Origin: Tatlockia sp.
GTDB lineage: Bacteria > Cyanobacteriota > Cyanobacteriia > Cyanobacteriales > Chroococcidiopsidaceae
DNA length: 5,360 bases
NCBI GenBank assembly: GCA_013698215.1
Contig: JACCVJ010000555.1
Location: 1 to 5,360, forward strand
Direction of reading: 5' to 3'
The notes under the pieces are model-generated. The model saw only the letters and a program-made list of their open reading frames with translations. It was not told the DNA's origin and searched no databases. Numbering within the stretch: position 1 is the first letter of the stretch; each line of letters begins with the position of its first letter. Below, piece after piece: positions 1-5,360 of the stretch. The position numbers were made by a program, and so were the translations under genes.

Positions 1-68
1 ACATAGGTATGGTGATAATTGCCATTTTCTGCCAAAGCTGTGTAAACGCGCGATCGCACTTCTACCAT
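1..68 (-). CDS. Possible 5' end of an unidentified divergent gene, cut by the left edge
   Basis: An ATG read on the minus strand at 68-66 opens a frame that stays open to position 1 (22 codons). It begins MVEVRSRVYTALAEN and continues with a His-rich NGNYHHTY stretch. The frame is also open upstream to a TAG at 116-114, so GTG at 86-84 or TTG at 95-93 are alternative starts. No clear Shine-Dalgarno is visible. The peptide has a natural-looking composition and would be divergent from the aminotransferase with about 80 bp between starts, which is a sensible layout. I do not recognise the family. An open frame this short can occur by chance, so the call is weak and rests on composition and context. 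Confidence 0.33.
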   Translation of the reverse strand, partial: MVEVRSRVYTALAENGNYHHTY

Positions 69-111
69 TACGGCAGTAAAAAACACAGATTCCAACCGCA
101 ACTCTGGGCTA

Positions 112-128
112 TTCTAAATAAATTAGAA
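112..128. promoter_or_regulatory. Small palindrome in the divergent spacer upstream of aspC
   Basis: TTCTAA at 112-117 and TTAGAA at 123-128 form a perfect 6-bp inverted repeat around a 5-base AT spacer. It lies 22 bp before the aminotransferase ATG and upstream of the possible divergent gene. It could be an operator half-site pair, part of a promoter -10 region or a weak mRNA hairpin. The sequence does not decide between these, and repeats of this size arise by chance in AT-rich DNA. Confidence 0.2.
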
Positions 129-150
129 ATAAGCCATTAATTAAGCAGAT

Positions 151-1317
151 ATGAAGCTGGCAGCAAGAGTAGGTGAGGTAACGCCGTCAATAACTTTAGA
201 AATCGCCGCTAAAGCCAAGGCGATGAAGGCGGAGGGAGTTGAGGTTTATAGCTTTAGCGCTGGAGAACCGGATTTTGACACTCCAGAACATATTAAAGCC
301 GCCGTCAAAAAAGCCTTAGATGAAGGCAAAACTAAGTATGGCGCGGCGGCGGGAGAACCAGCCTTAAGAAATGCGATCGCCCAAAAGTTGAAAACAGACA
401 ATAATCTCGACTACCAAGGGGAAAATATCATTGTCACTAATGGCGGTAAACATAGCTTGTTTAACCTCATGATGGCGCTGATAGAGGCAGGAGACGAAGT
501 GATTATCCCTGCGCCCTACTGGCTGAGTTATCCCGAAATGGTCAAACTAGCTGCCGGAACACCAGTTATTGTCAATACGGCGGCTACGGGCTACAAAATC
601 ACTCCAGAACAGTTAGATGGGGCAATTACACCCAAAACTAAGTTACTTGTCCTGAATTCTCCTTCTAACCCCACTGGCGTTGTGTATACACCGTCTGAGA
701 TTGAGGCAATAGCGGAAGTTGTAGTCAGACGAGATATTTTAGTTGTTTCTGATGAGATTTACGAGAAAATTATCTACGATGGGGCGCAACATATTAGTAT
801 TGGCTCTTTAGGTAAAGAAATAGGCGATCGCACTATTATTAGTAGTGGATTTGCCAAGGCTTACGCTATGACTGGTTGGCGGGTTGGCTACTTGGCAGCA
901 TCGGCAGAAATAATCAAAGCTGTAAGTACAATTCAAGGACATAGTACGTCAAACGTCTGTACTTTTGCTCAGTATGGCGCGATTTCGGCGTTGGAAAGTT
1001 CCCAAGATTGCGTTGAACAAATGCGCCAAGCTTTTATAGAACGTCGTCAGGTAATGTTAAATCGCCTTAATGATATTCCCGAACTTGTTTGCGCTAAACC
1101 CGATGGGGCTTTTTATATGTTCGTCAATATCAGCAAAACGGGGTTAACTTCTCTAGAGTTTTGCAAAGCATTATTGGAAACTCAGCAAGTGGCGGCAATT
1201 CCTGGAGTAGCTTTTGGCGCAGACGATCATGTCCGTTTATCTTATGCTACCGACCGAACTTCTATTGAAAAAGGTATGGATAGGTTAGATAAGTTTGTTA
1301 GTAGTTTGCGAACTTAA
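151..1317 (+). CDS. aspC: Aspartate aminotransferase, PLP-dependent, class I (Thermus/plastid-like subgroup)
   Basis: This cytoplasmic enzyme transfers the amino group between aspartate and 2-oxoglutarate, giving oxaloacetate and glutamate, with pyridoxal phosphate (PLP) as cofactor. The 388 residues match the usual length of the prokaryotic/plastid AspAT subgroup. Visible elements are the N-terminal SAGEPDFDTP motif (36-45), the aromatic W124 over the cofactor, N173 in NSPSNPTG, D201 and Y204 in SDEIYE, and the Schiff-base lysine K236 in SSGFAKAYAMTGWRVG. R362 in VRLSYAT should bind the substrate alpha-carboxylate. K100 in TNGGK aligns with the Thermus lysine that binds the side-chain carboxylate, supporting a dicarboxylate substrate. 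The start is fixed by an in-frame TAA at 142-144 and by family-like N-terminal sequence; no strong Shine-Dalgarno is seen. ggt follows after 6 bp, so co-transcription is likely. A side activity on prephenate, known from some relatives, cannot be judged from sequence. Confidence 0.93.
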   Translation: MKLAARVGEVTPSITLEIAAKAKAMKAEGVEVYSFSAGEPDFDTPEHIKAAVKKALDEGKTKYGAAAGEPALRNAIAQKLKTDNNLDYQGENIIVTNGGKHSLFNLMMALIEAGDEVIIPAPYWLSYPEMVKLAAGTPVIVNTAATGYKITPEQLDGAITPKTKLLVLNSPSNPTGVVYTPSEIEAIAEVVVRRDILVVSDEIYEKIIYDGAQHISIGSLGKEIGDRTIISSGFAKAYAMTGWRVGYLAASAEIIKAVSTIQGHSTSNVCTFAQYGAISALESSQDCVEQMRQAFIERRQVMLNRLNDIPELVCAKPDGAFYMFVNISKTGLTSLEFCKALLETQQVAAIPGVAFGADDHVRLSYATDRTSIEKGMDRLDKFVSSLRT

Positions 1318-2676
1318 GAAAAAATGCTCAAACCTACTGGCGGTACAATTGCGGCTGGAAATCAAAAAACCGCCGCCGCAGGAATTGAAATGTTGCAACT
1401 AGGGGGTAATGCTTTTGATGCGGCGGTGGCGGCGGTTTTAGCATCCTTTGTAACTGAGTCTACCCTAACATCGGCGGCGGGTGGGGGCTTTTTATTAGCT
1501 CATACTCAAGCTAACAAAAATATTTTATTTGACTTTTTCTCCCAAACTCCCCGCGCCAAAAAGCTGCAAGCCCAGCTTAATTTTTATCCTGTTGATATCA
1601 ACTTTGGCGATGCGATTCAAGAGTTTCATATTGGCTTGGGTGCGATCGCTGTACCAGGAAATATTGGCGGGATTTTTCACGTACATCAAAGGTTAGGTAG
1701 ATTACCTTTTAAAGTGGTTGCAGAACCCGCTATTCACTATGGAAATAATGGCGTAAAAATAGAGGATTTTCAACATTACTCTGCAAGTATTCTCAAACCG
1801 ATTATTTTTGCTGCTCCAGAAATGAAAAGTATATACGCACCAAAGGGAGAAATACTTAAAACTGGCGAAACTTTTTTTATGAAAGATTTTGCTAATACTT
1901 TAGCTTACTTGGTAGAGGAAGGCGTACAAGAATTTTATCAAGGTGAAATTGCCCATCAATTAGTAAAAGATTGTCAAGAGTTTGGGGGTTATTTAAGTTT
2001 AGAAGACTTAAAAAGTTACCAAGTTATCGAGAGAGAACCATTAATCATCAACTACAGAAACAATCTGCTTTTAACTAATCCATCTCCTAGTTCTGGCGGT
2101 ACATTAATCGCTTTTGCTTTAGAATTATTAGCAAAAATAGATTTAACTAATGTTGAATTTGGTACGCCCAATCATCTACAAATACTCATAGAAGTAATGC
2201 GGTTAACAAATACTGCTAGAAATCGAGAAAATGTTGAACAAAGCTTTTTAAATGGCGAACATATTAATCAATACCAACAGCAATTAGTTAAATCTGTAAA
2301 TAAGTGGGGAAGCACAACTCATATTAGTGTCATTGATGCGGAAGGCAATGCTGCAAGTACCACCACTTCTCACGGTGAAGGTTGCGGCTATGTAATTCCT
2401 GGTACAGGTATAATGATGAATAATATGTTGGGAGAAGAAGATTTGAATCCCTACGGATTTCATCAATGGCAAGAAAATGTCCGGATTTCTTCGATGATGT
2501 CTCCGACGATTGTACTTAAAAATAATCAGCCAGAAATTGCTTTAGGATCTGGTGGATCTAACCGCATTAGAACGGCAATTTTACAAGTGATATCTAATAT
2601 CATTGATTTTAAAATGCCTGTAGAATTAGCTGTAAATAGTTATCGGATTCACTGGGAAAATAATTTAATAAATATA

Positions 2677-2679
2677 TAA
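2677..2679 (+). other. Premature TAA inside ggt
   Basis: The codon lies between INI and PGLSQ in the GGT C-terminal domain. Relatives usually have an acidic residue here (E. coli has VEKGF), so a single change from GAA to TAA would explain it. No frameshift is involved, because the frame on both sides is the same. The following base is C and no obvious recoding structure is visible. Confidence 0.85.
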
Positions 2680-2713
2680 CCAGGGTTGAGTCAGAAAGTA
2701 GCAAACTTAGAAA

Positions 2714-2831
2714 GCGATCGCCTTATTTTATGGAATCAGCAAAATATGTTTTTTGGTGGAGTGCATACAGCGATGGAACTTGAAGGTATTATTACGGGTG
2801 CTGGCGATCGCCGCCGCAATGGTGCGATCGC
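2714..2831. repeat. Cluster of three HIP1 octamers (GCGATCGC)
   Basis: GCGATCGC occurs at 2714-2721, 2804-2811 and 2824-2831, all within the stranded ggt tail. The other copies in the window are at 50-57, 373-380, 824-831, 1642-1649, 3920-3927 and 4408-4415. HIP1 is an abundant palindrome in many cyanobacterial genomes, and its density here is the clearest taxonomic marker in the window. It is scattered in genes and spacers alike and is not a gene-specific operator. Confidence 0.9.
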
Positions 2832-2845
2832 ATCTCTATAAAAAC

Positions 2846-3889
2846 TTACTTCAGTTTCTCGTAAGCCGCCAAAATAATTCTCTCGGTTTCTGCCCAATTA
2901 ATGCACTTATCTGTTACAGAAACGCCATATTTTAGCTGATGTAAATCGCTAGGAATCGATTGGCTACCTTCGGATAAGTTAGATTCTAACATCATGCCAA
3001 CTACAGAAGTATTGCCTTCTAAAACTTGCTGGATTACATTTTCAAACACACCAGATTGTAACTTGTAATCTTTATTTGAATTGCCATGACTGCAATCAAT
3101 GACAATTCTCGGTGGTAAATTTGCTTGCTTTAATTTTTCTTCAGCATCTTTAACACTTTCCGCTTCAAAATTAGGTTTACTACCACCACGTAAGATAACA
3201 TGACCGTAGGCATTACCTTTAGTTTTAAAACTACTTACTTGCCCTTTATGATTAATTCCTAAAAAATTGTGCGGACTTTTTGCCGATTCTAAAGCATTTA
3301 AAGCTACTTTAATATTACCATCTGTACCATTTTTAAAACCTACAGGCATAGATAACCCGCTTGCCATTTCTCGATGGGTTTGCGACTCAGTGGTACGCGC
3401 TCCAATAGCTGACCAGGAGATTAATTCACCAATGTATTGAGGTATAATTGGATCAAGGGCTTCTGTAGCAGTCGGTAAGCCTAATTCTGCAAGTTTTATT
3501 AGCAGTCTTCGCGCTGTCAACAAGCCTTTTTCAATTTGAAAAGAATCATCCAAATCGGGATCGTTGATTAATCCTTTCCACCCTACGGTTGTACGTGGTT
3601 TTTCAAAGTAAACTCTCATAATTATCAAGAGTTTGTCTGCAACTTTATCTGCTAAAAGCTTAAGTTTGTGGGCGTATTCTTCCGCAGCTTTTGGATCGTG
3701 GATAGAACAGGGGCCTACTACTATAAATTTTCTGCTATCTTGAAATTCTAATATTTTCTCAATTTCTTGCCTAAATTTCAAAATATCTTTTTCTAGATGC
3801 TCCTCTATTGGCAAAATCTTTCTAAGTTGTTCGGGCGTAATCAAAGTATGAGAATTTTCAATGTGAGTATTAGATAAATGATTGTGCAT
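2846..3889 (-). CDS. aroF: 3-deoxy-7-phosphoheptulonate (DAHP) synthase, class I, AroF/AroG type
   Basis: It catalyses the first step of the shikimate pathway, condensing phosphoenolpyruvate with erythrose 4-phosphate to DAHP, as a metal-dependent cytoplasmic TIM barrel. The 347 residues match E. coli AroG (350), and key positions coincide almost number for number. Metal ligands are C61 in GPCSIHD, H268 in DCSHGN, E302 in LESN and D327 in VTDKC. PEP and phosphate contacts are K97 in EKPRTT, R165 in ARTTESQ, K186 in GFKNGTD and R234 in LRGG. The N-terminal extension needed for allosteric feedback is present, as is the P150-Q151/S180 site region. TEALDP, GINHKGQV and SHGNSNKDY are closer to Tyr-sensitive AroF than to AroG or AroH, so tyrosine inhibition is a reasonable inference. 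The effector is not proven and the symbol could equally be given as aroG. The start is ATG with a weak CAGG 11 nt upstream. The gene is monocistronic here and converges on ggt. Confidence 0.93.
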   Translation of the reverse strand: MHNHLSNTHIENSHTLITPEQLRKILPIEEHLEKDILKFRQEIEKILEFQDSRKFIVVGPCSIHDPKAAEEYAHKLKLLADKVADKLLIIMRVYFEKPRTTVGWKGLINDPDLDDSFQIEKGLLTARRLLIKLAELGLPTATEALDPIIPQYIGELISWSAIGARTTESQTHREMASGLSMPVGFKNGTDGNIKVALNALESAKSPHNFLGINHKGQVSSFKTKGNAYGHVILRGGSKPNFEAESVKDAEEKLKQANLPPRIVIDCSHGNSNKDYKLQSGVFENVIQQVLEGNTSVVGMMLESNLSEGSQSIPSDLHQLKYGVSVTDKCINWAETERIILAAYEKLK

Positions 3890-4114
3890 TGTGAGTAATT
3901 CCTGACTTTTGGGTAAAGTGCGATCGCAATACTATTATTTTAGAGATTGGCGAAATGATAAAAGTTTAAGTACATGAAAAAAATATGGAGGTTTAATTAA
4001 ATTTTTTCGGATTTTTTATTTTAACGCAATCAATTACGACGAATCTTAAAGCTTTGCGTAACTGCGGGGTTGCAGTGACAGCAGTATTTTAGATCCTAGC
4101 CTAATCTCTGCTGG

Positions 4115-4303
4115 TTATTGTCGCCATTGACAGATTCTGGCAAAAACTGCTTCTCAACCCTTTGACAGATTTTCTACCTATCCATTGAGATTAAATTGCT
4201 TGGCTACAAGTAGCGCCAATTTTCGACAACCAACTCCTTGTAGTTTTCCTTCTAGCAAAACGTAATATCGAATTAGCCTGTCATTTTGGGGTAAATTTGG
4301 CAT
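4115..4303 (-). pseudogene. acyP: Decayed acylphosphatase gene
   Basis: Acylphosphatases are small (about 90-100 residue) cytosolic enzymes that hydrolyse acyl phosphates. Read on the minus strand from an ATG at 4303-4301, the frame gives RYYVLLEGKLQGVGCRKLAL and then AKQFNLNG, a TAG, VENLSKG, a TGA, and EAVFARICQWRQ, followed by TAA. This follows the family pattern GRVQGVGFR, then GWVRN, DGRVEAVF. The first stop (4180-4178) sits where the Trp of GWVRN belongs (TGG to TAG). The second (4156-4154) sits at the Arg of DGR (for example CGA to TGA), with the usual next Val missing. R27 of GVGCR matches the catalytic Arg and N45 the catalytic Asn. After the third stop the frame reads PAEI, resembling the family's PPAAEV after an internal deletion; the C-terminal part is otherwise unrecognisable. 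Several independent lesions mean it is a true pseudogene rather than a sequencing artefact. Confidence 0.75.
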
Positions 4304-4355
4304 AAATTTAAGTAGATAATGGCAATTTTGTTCGCCAGCAGGGGAAAATCTCTAC

Positions 4356-4394
4356 AACTGTTACGGTTTGTTACTTTGCTTTAATTTAACAGTT
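4356..4394. repeat. 8-bp inverted repeat in an AT-rich spacer
   Basis: AACTGTTA at 4356-4363 is exactly complementary to TAACAGTT at 4387-4394, with a 23-base loop. It lies upstream of the acylphosphatase relic (minus strand) and of the DUF1823 gene (plus strand). No poly-T tract directly follows, so it is a poor terminator candidate. It may be chance. Confidence 0.25.
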
Positions 4395-4546
4395 TTGTTG
4401 CGGTGATGCGATCGCAGTTGATTTTAGCCAGTAAATTCTACTAAATTTTAAAATATGTTTATTTACCTAGCAATTCAAAAAATATTTTTTTAGTTACCTG
4501 ATTAGGTTATTAGTATTTAGTAGCACTTAGTTTTATAAAATGATTT

Positions 4547-4909
4547 ATGTTTATACCACCACTAAATACAACTACTATTTGGGCTATTTTAGACGATGAA
4601 ATAGATGACAAAATAGTTAATCAGCTAGTTTGGCATTATTTAGGGTATGAATACGATTATCAGACAGAAAGTTGGCGCAATAATAAGGTAAGTTCTGATT
4701 GGCGCGATGAATATTCCGAACCACCAGATTTTTTAGAAAGCCGCCAAGCCACCGTAAAACTAACTCGTTCTATTCCTCCAGAAAACAAACAGTTATTAAA
4801 AGAAGAACTAGGTTTTAAAGGTTATAAAATAGGAGAATTTACTCCTAGACATACTCGCCGGGCTACGGTGGCAAATTGGTTATTGAGTTATTTAAAAATT
4901 AGTAAATAA
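4547..4909 (+). CDS. DUF1823 family protein, function unknown
   Basis: This 120-residue protein has no signal peptide or membrane segment and is probably cytoplasmic. I assign it to DUF1823, a mostly cyanobacterial family, from remembered sequence pattern. The pattern includes an N-terminal PPL..TTIWAILDDEI segment, NQLVWHYLGYEYD (25-37), a W..W.DEY.EPPDF stretch (43-62), and the highly conserved block ATVKLTRSIPPENKQLLKEE followed by LGFKGYKIGEF (68-98) and R-T-RRATVANWLL (101-113). The conserved Lys/Arg-rich second half contrasts with an acidic first half (DDEIDD). The start is fixed by an in-frame TGA at 4541-4543. An earlier ATG at 4540 is in another frame, and no Shine-Dalgarno is evident. 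It is transcribed alone and converges on the SRAP gene. No biochemical function is known to me, so none is assigned. Confidence 0.82.
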   Translation: MFIPPLNTTTIWAILDDEIDDKIVNQLVWHYLGYEYDYQTESWRNNKVSSDWRDEYSEPPDFLESRQATVKLTRSIPPENKQLLKEELGFKGYKIGEFTPRHTRRATVANWLLSYLKISK

Positions 4910-4911
4910 GC

Positions 4912-5360
4912 CTATAAACTATTAATACATTCTGGAGTGTTATTTTTAGGATTATTAACTTTTGTGCTAACAGTACAGCTAGTCATTAAATCAGCTTGAT
5001 AGGGGCGCAAAAGCTGCTGTAGTTGTGGCTGTTGCGTTTCTGAATCTAACCAAAGTTCGTAGTTTTTTGATTCAAGAATTACAGGCATTCGGTCATGAAT
5101 AGGGCGCAGTAAATCGTTAGCTTCGGTAGTTAATATAGTACAAGAATTAATAATGTCTTCATCGGGTGACTTCCACTGCTCCCACAATCCTGCAAAAGCA
5201 AATAGTTGTGCGTTTTGCAGGCGAAAATAATAAGGTTGCTTTTTCTTTTCTTGACGTTGCCATTCATAGAAACCATCAGCAATTATTAAACACCGCCGCC
5301 GCTTAAAAGCAGCTTTAAAAGAAGGTTTTTCGCTTACGGTTTCTGCTCTAGCATTAATTA
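4912..5360 (-). CDS. SOS response-associated peptidase (SRAP, YedK/HMCES family), 3' part
   Basis: SRAP proteins bind abasic sites in single-stranded DNA and form a stable thiazolidine cross-link through an N-terminal cysteine, shielding the lesion during replication. The window holds the last 148 codons; the 5' end, including Cys2, lies beyond the right edge. Diagnostic motifs appear in family order: INARAET (Asn at 5355-5353), RRRCLIIADGFYEW (Glu of FYEW at 5265-5263), FAFAGLWEQW, CTILTTEAN, IHDRMPVIL (His at 5097-5095), and near the end VSTKVNNPKN. The active-site Asn, Glu and His are all present, so the enzyme looks intact as far as seen. The TTG at 5187-5185 is an internal Leu codon in GLWEQW, not a start. 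Its stop lies 2 bp from the stop of the convergent DUF1823 gene. Confidence 0.9.
   Translation of the reverse strand, partial: INARAETVSEKPSFKAAFKRRRCLIIADGFYEWQRQEKKKQPYYFRLQNAQLFAFAGLWEQWKSPDEDIINSCTILTTEANDLLRPIHDRMPVILESKNYELWLDSETQQPQLQQLLRPYQADLMTSCTVSTKVNNPKNNTPECINSL

Larger units (their letters stand above)
1324..2841 (+). pseudogene. ggt: Gamma-glutamyltransferase gene interrupted by an in-frame stop
   Basis: GGT is an Ntn hydrolase that cleaves itself into two subunits and transfers or hydrolyses gamma-glutamyl groups, for example from glutathione. The frame runs 451 codons to a TAA at 2677-2679, then continues open in the same frame for 53 more codons to a TAA at 2839-2841. That tail is clearly GGT C-terminus (NMFFGGVHTAMELEG, GAGDRRRNGA). 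The undisturbed product would be 505 residues. Conserved parts are present: GGNAFDAAVAA (27-37), PSPSSGGT, the TTH motif with predicted nucleophile T331, NNMLGEEDLNP, S389-S390 and G410-G411. No signal peptide is seen, so the protein would be cytoplasmic. F72 replaces the Arg of the E. coli DFREMAP motif. The start is bounded by the aspC stop, which lies in the same frame. A 451-residue product would carry a shortened small subunit (about 121 instead of about 175 residues) and is probably inactive, unless the stop is read through or is a sequencing error. Confidence 0.85.
3890..4546. other. 657-bp region without an intact gene, containing a relic gene
   Basis: The part next to aroF (3890-4060) is AT-rich and should hold the aroF promoter on the minus strand. 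A TAAAAT that could serve as a -10 element lies at 3942-3937, with no convincing -35 partner. A HIP1 site is at 3920-3927. The centre holds the acylphosphatase relic. The right part (4304-4546) is non-coding and very AT-rich, with a HIP1 site at 4408-4415 and an 8-bp inverted repeat, and should hold the promoter of the DUF1823 gene. A TTGATT at 4418-4423 followed 18 bp later by TAAATT at 4442-4447 is one weak candidate. No tRNA, small RNA or terminator can be supported. Confidence 0.6.

Noticed and set aside
1318..1323. aspC-ggt fusion or recoding, since both are in the same frame 6 bp apart
   Set aside because: Both are complete, well-known separate enzymes with normal ends; the TAA between them is an ordinary operon junction.
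2284..2472. 62-codon open frame on the minus strand inside ggt
   Set aside because: It lies opposite the conserved TTH/NNMLGEED coding region of ggt, has no recognisable protein pattern and is best explained as a shadow of that gene.
2753..2935. 60-codon open frame on the plus strand
   Set aside because: It overlaps the real ggt tail in another frame and then runs antisense to aroF; the composition is unlike a protein and the ggt frame explains the sequence better.
151..3889. A dedicated aromatic or gamma-glutamyl biosynthetic cluster made of aspC, ggt and aroF
   Set aside because: aroF is on the opposite strand, no tailoring or transport genes are present, and each enzyme has a general housekeeping role; adjacency alone is not evidence of a pathway.
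3970..4094. Possible plus-strand coding remnant (reads TQSITTNLKALRNCGVAV before a stop at about 4092)
   Set aside because: It has no start, no family resemblance and only about 30 open codons; chance is a sufficient explanation.
3890..4546. Insertion sequence, MITE or small RNA in the long spacer
   Set aside because: I saw no terminal inverted repeats with target duplications, no transposase fragment and no strong hairpin plus T-tract; the acylphosphatase relic accounts for the central part.
4912..5187. A complete short gene starting at TTG 5187
   Set aside because: The same frame continues upstream to the window edge with clear SRAP motifs (FYEW, NARAET), so the TTG is an internal Leu codon.

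Overview
The window looks like chromosomal DNA of a cyanobacterium. The octamer GCGATCGC (HIP1, a hallmark of many cyanobacterial genomes) occurs nine times in 5.36 kb. All recognisable proteins have cyanobacterial character, including a 120-residue protein that I match from memory to the cyanobacterial DUF1823 family. Base composition is moderately AT-rich, with very AT-rich spacers. I see no rRNA, tRNA, CRISPR array, transposase or phage gene.

Layout from left to right. A possible 5' fragment of an unidentified gene leaves the left edge on the minus strand (1-68). A short divergent spacer carries a small palindrome. Next comes a two-gene plus-strand unit: a PLP-dependent aspartate aminotransferase (151-1317), then 6 bp later a gamma-glutamyltransferase gene (1324-2841) broken by an in-frame TAA at 2677-2679. 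A class I DAHP synthase of the AroF/AroG type (2846-3889, minus) converges on it, with 4 bp between the ancestral ggt stop and the aroF stop. A 657-bp region without an intact gene follows. It is not empty: it holds the decayed remains of an acylphosphatase gene on the minus strand (about 4115-4303) with at least two nonsense changes. Finally, a DUF1823 protein (4547-4909, plus) converges, 2 bp apart, on the 3' part of an SRAP (YedK/HMCES-type) gene that runs off the right edge (4912-5360, minus).

The genes are mainly housekeeping. The aminotransferase supplies aspartate/glutamate interconversion, GGT acts on glutathione and gamma-glutamyl compounds, DAHP synthase commits carbon to aromatic amino acids, and SRAP protects abasic sites in single-stranded DNA. 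Beyond the close aspC-ggt pair there is no evidence that they form one pathway. The notable feature is gene decay: one nearly intact gene with a single nonsense codon and one older pseudogene, about 1.3 kb apart. I did not find a convincing new multi-gene system.
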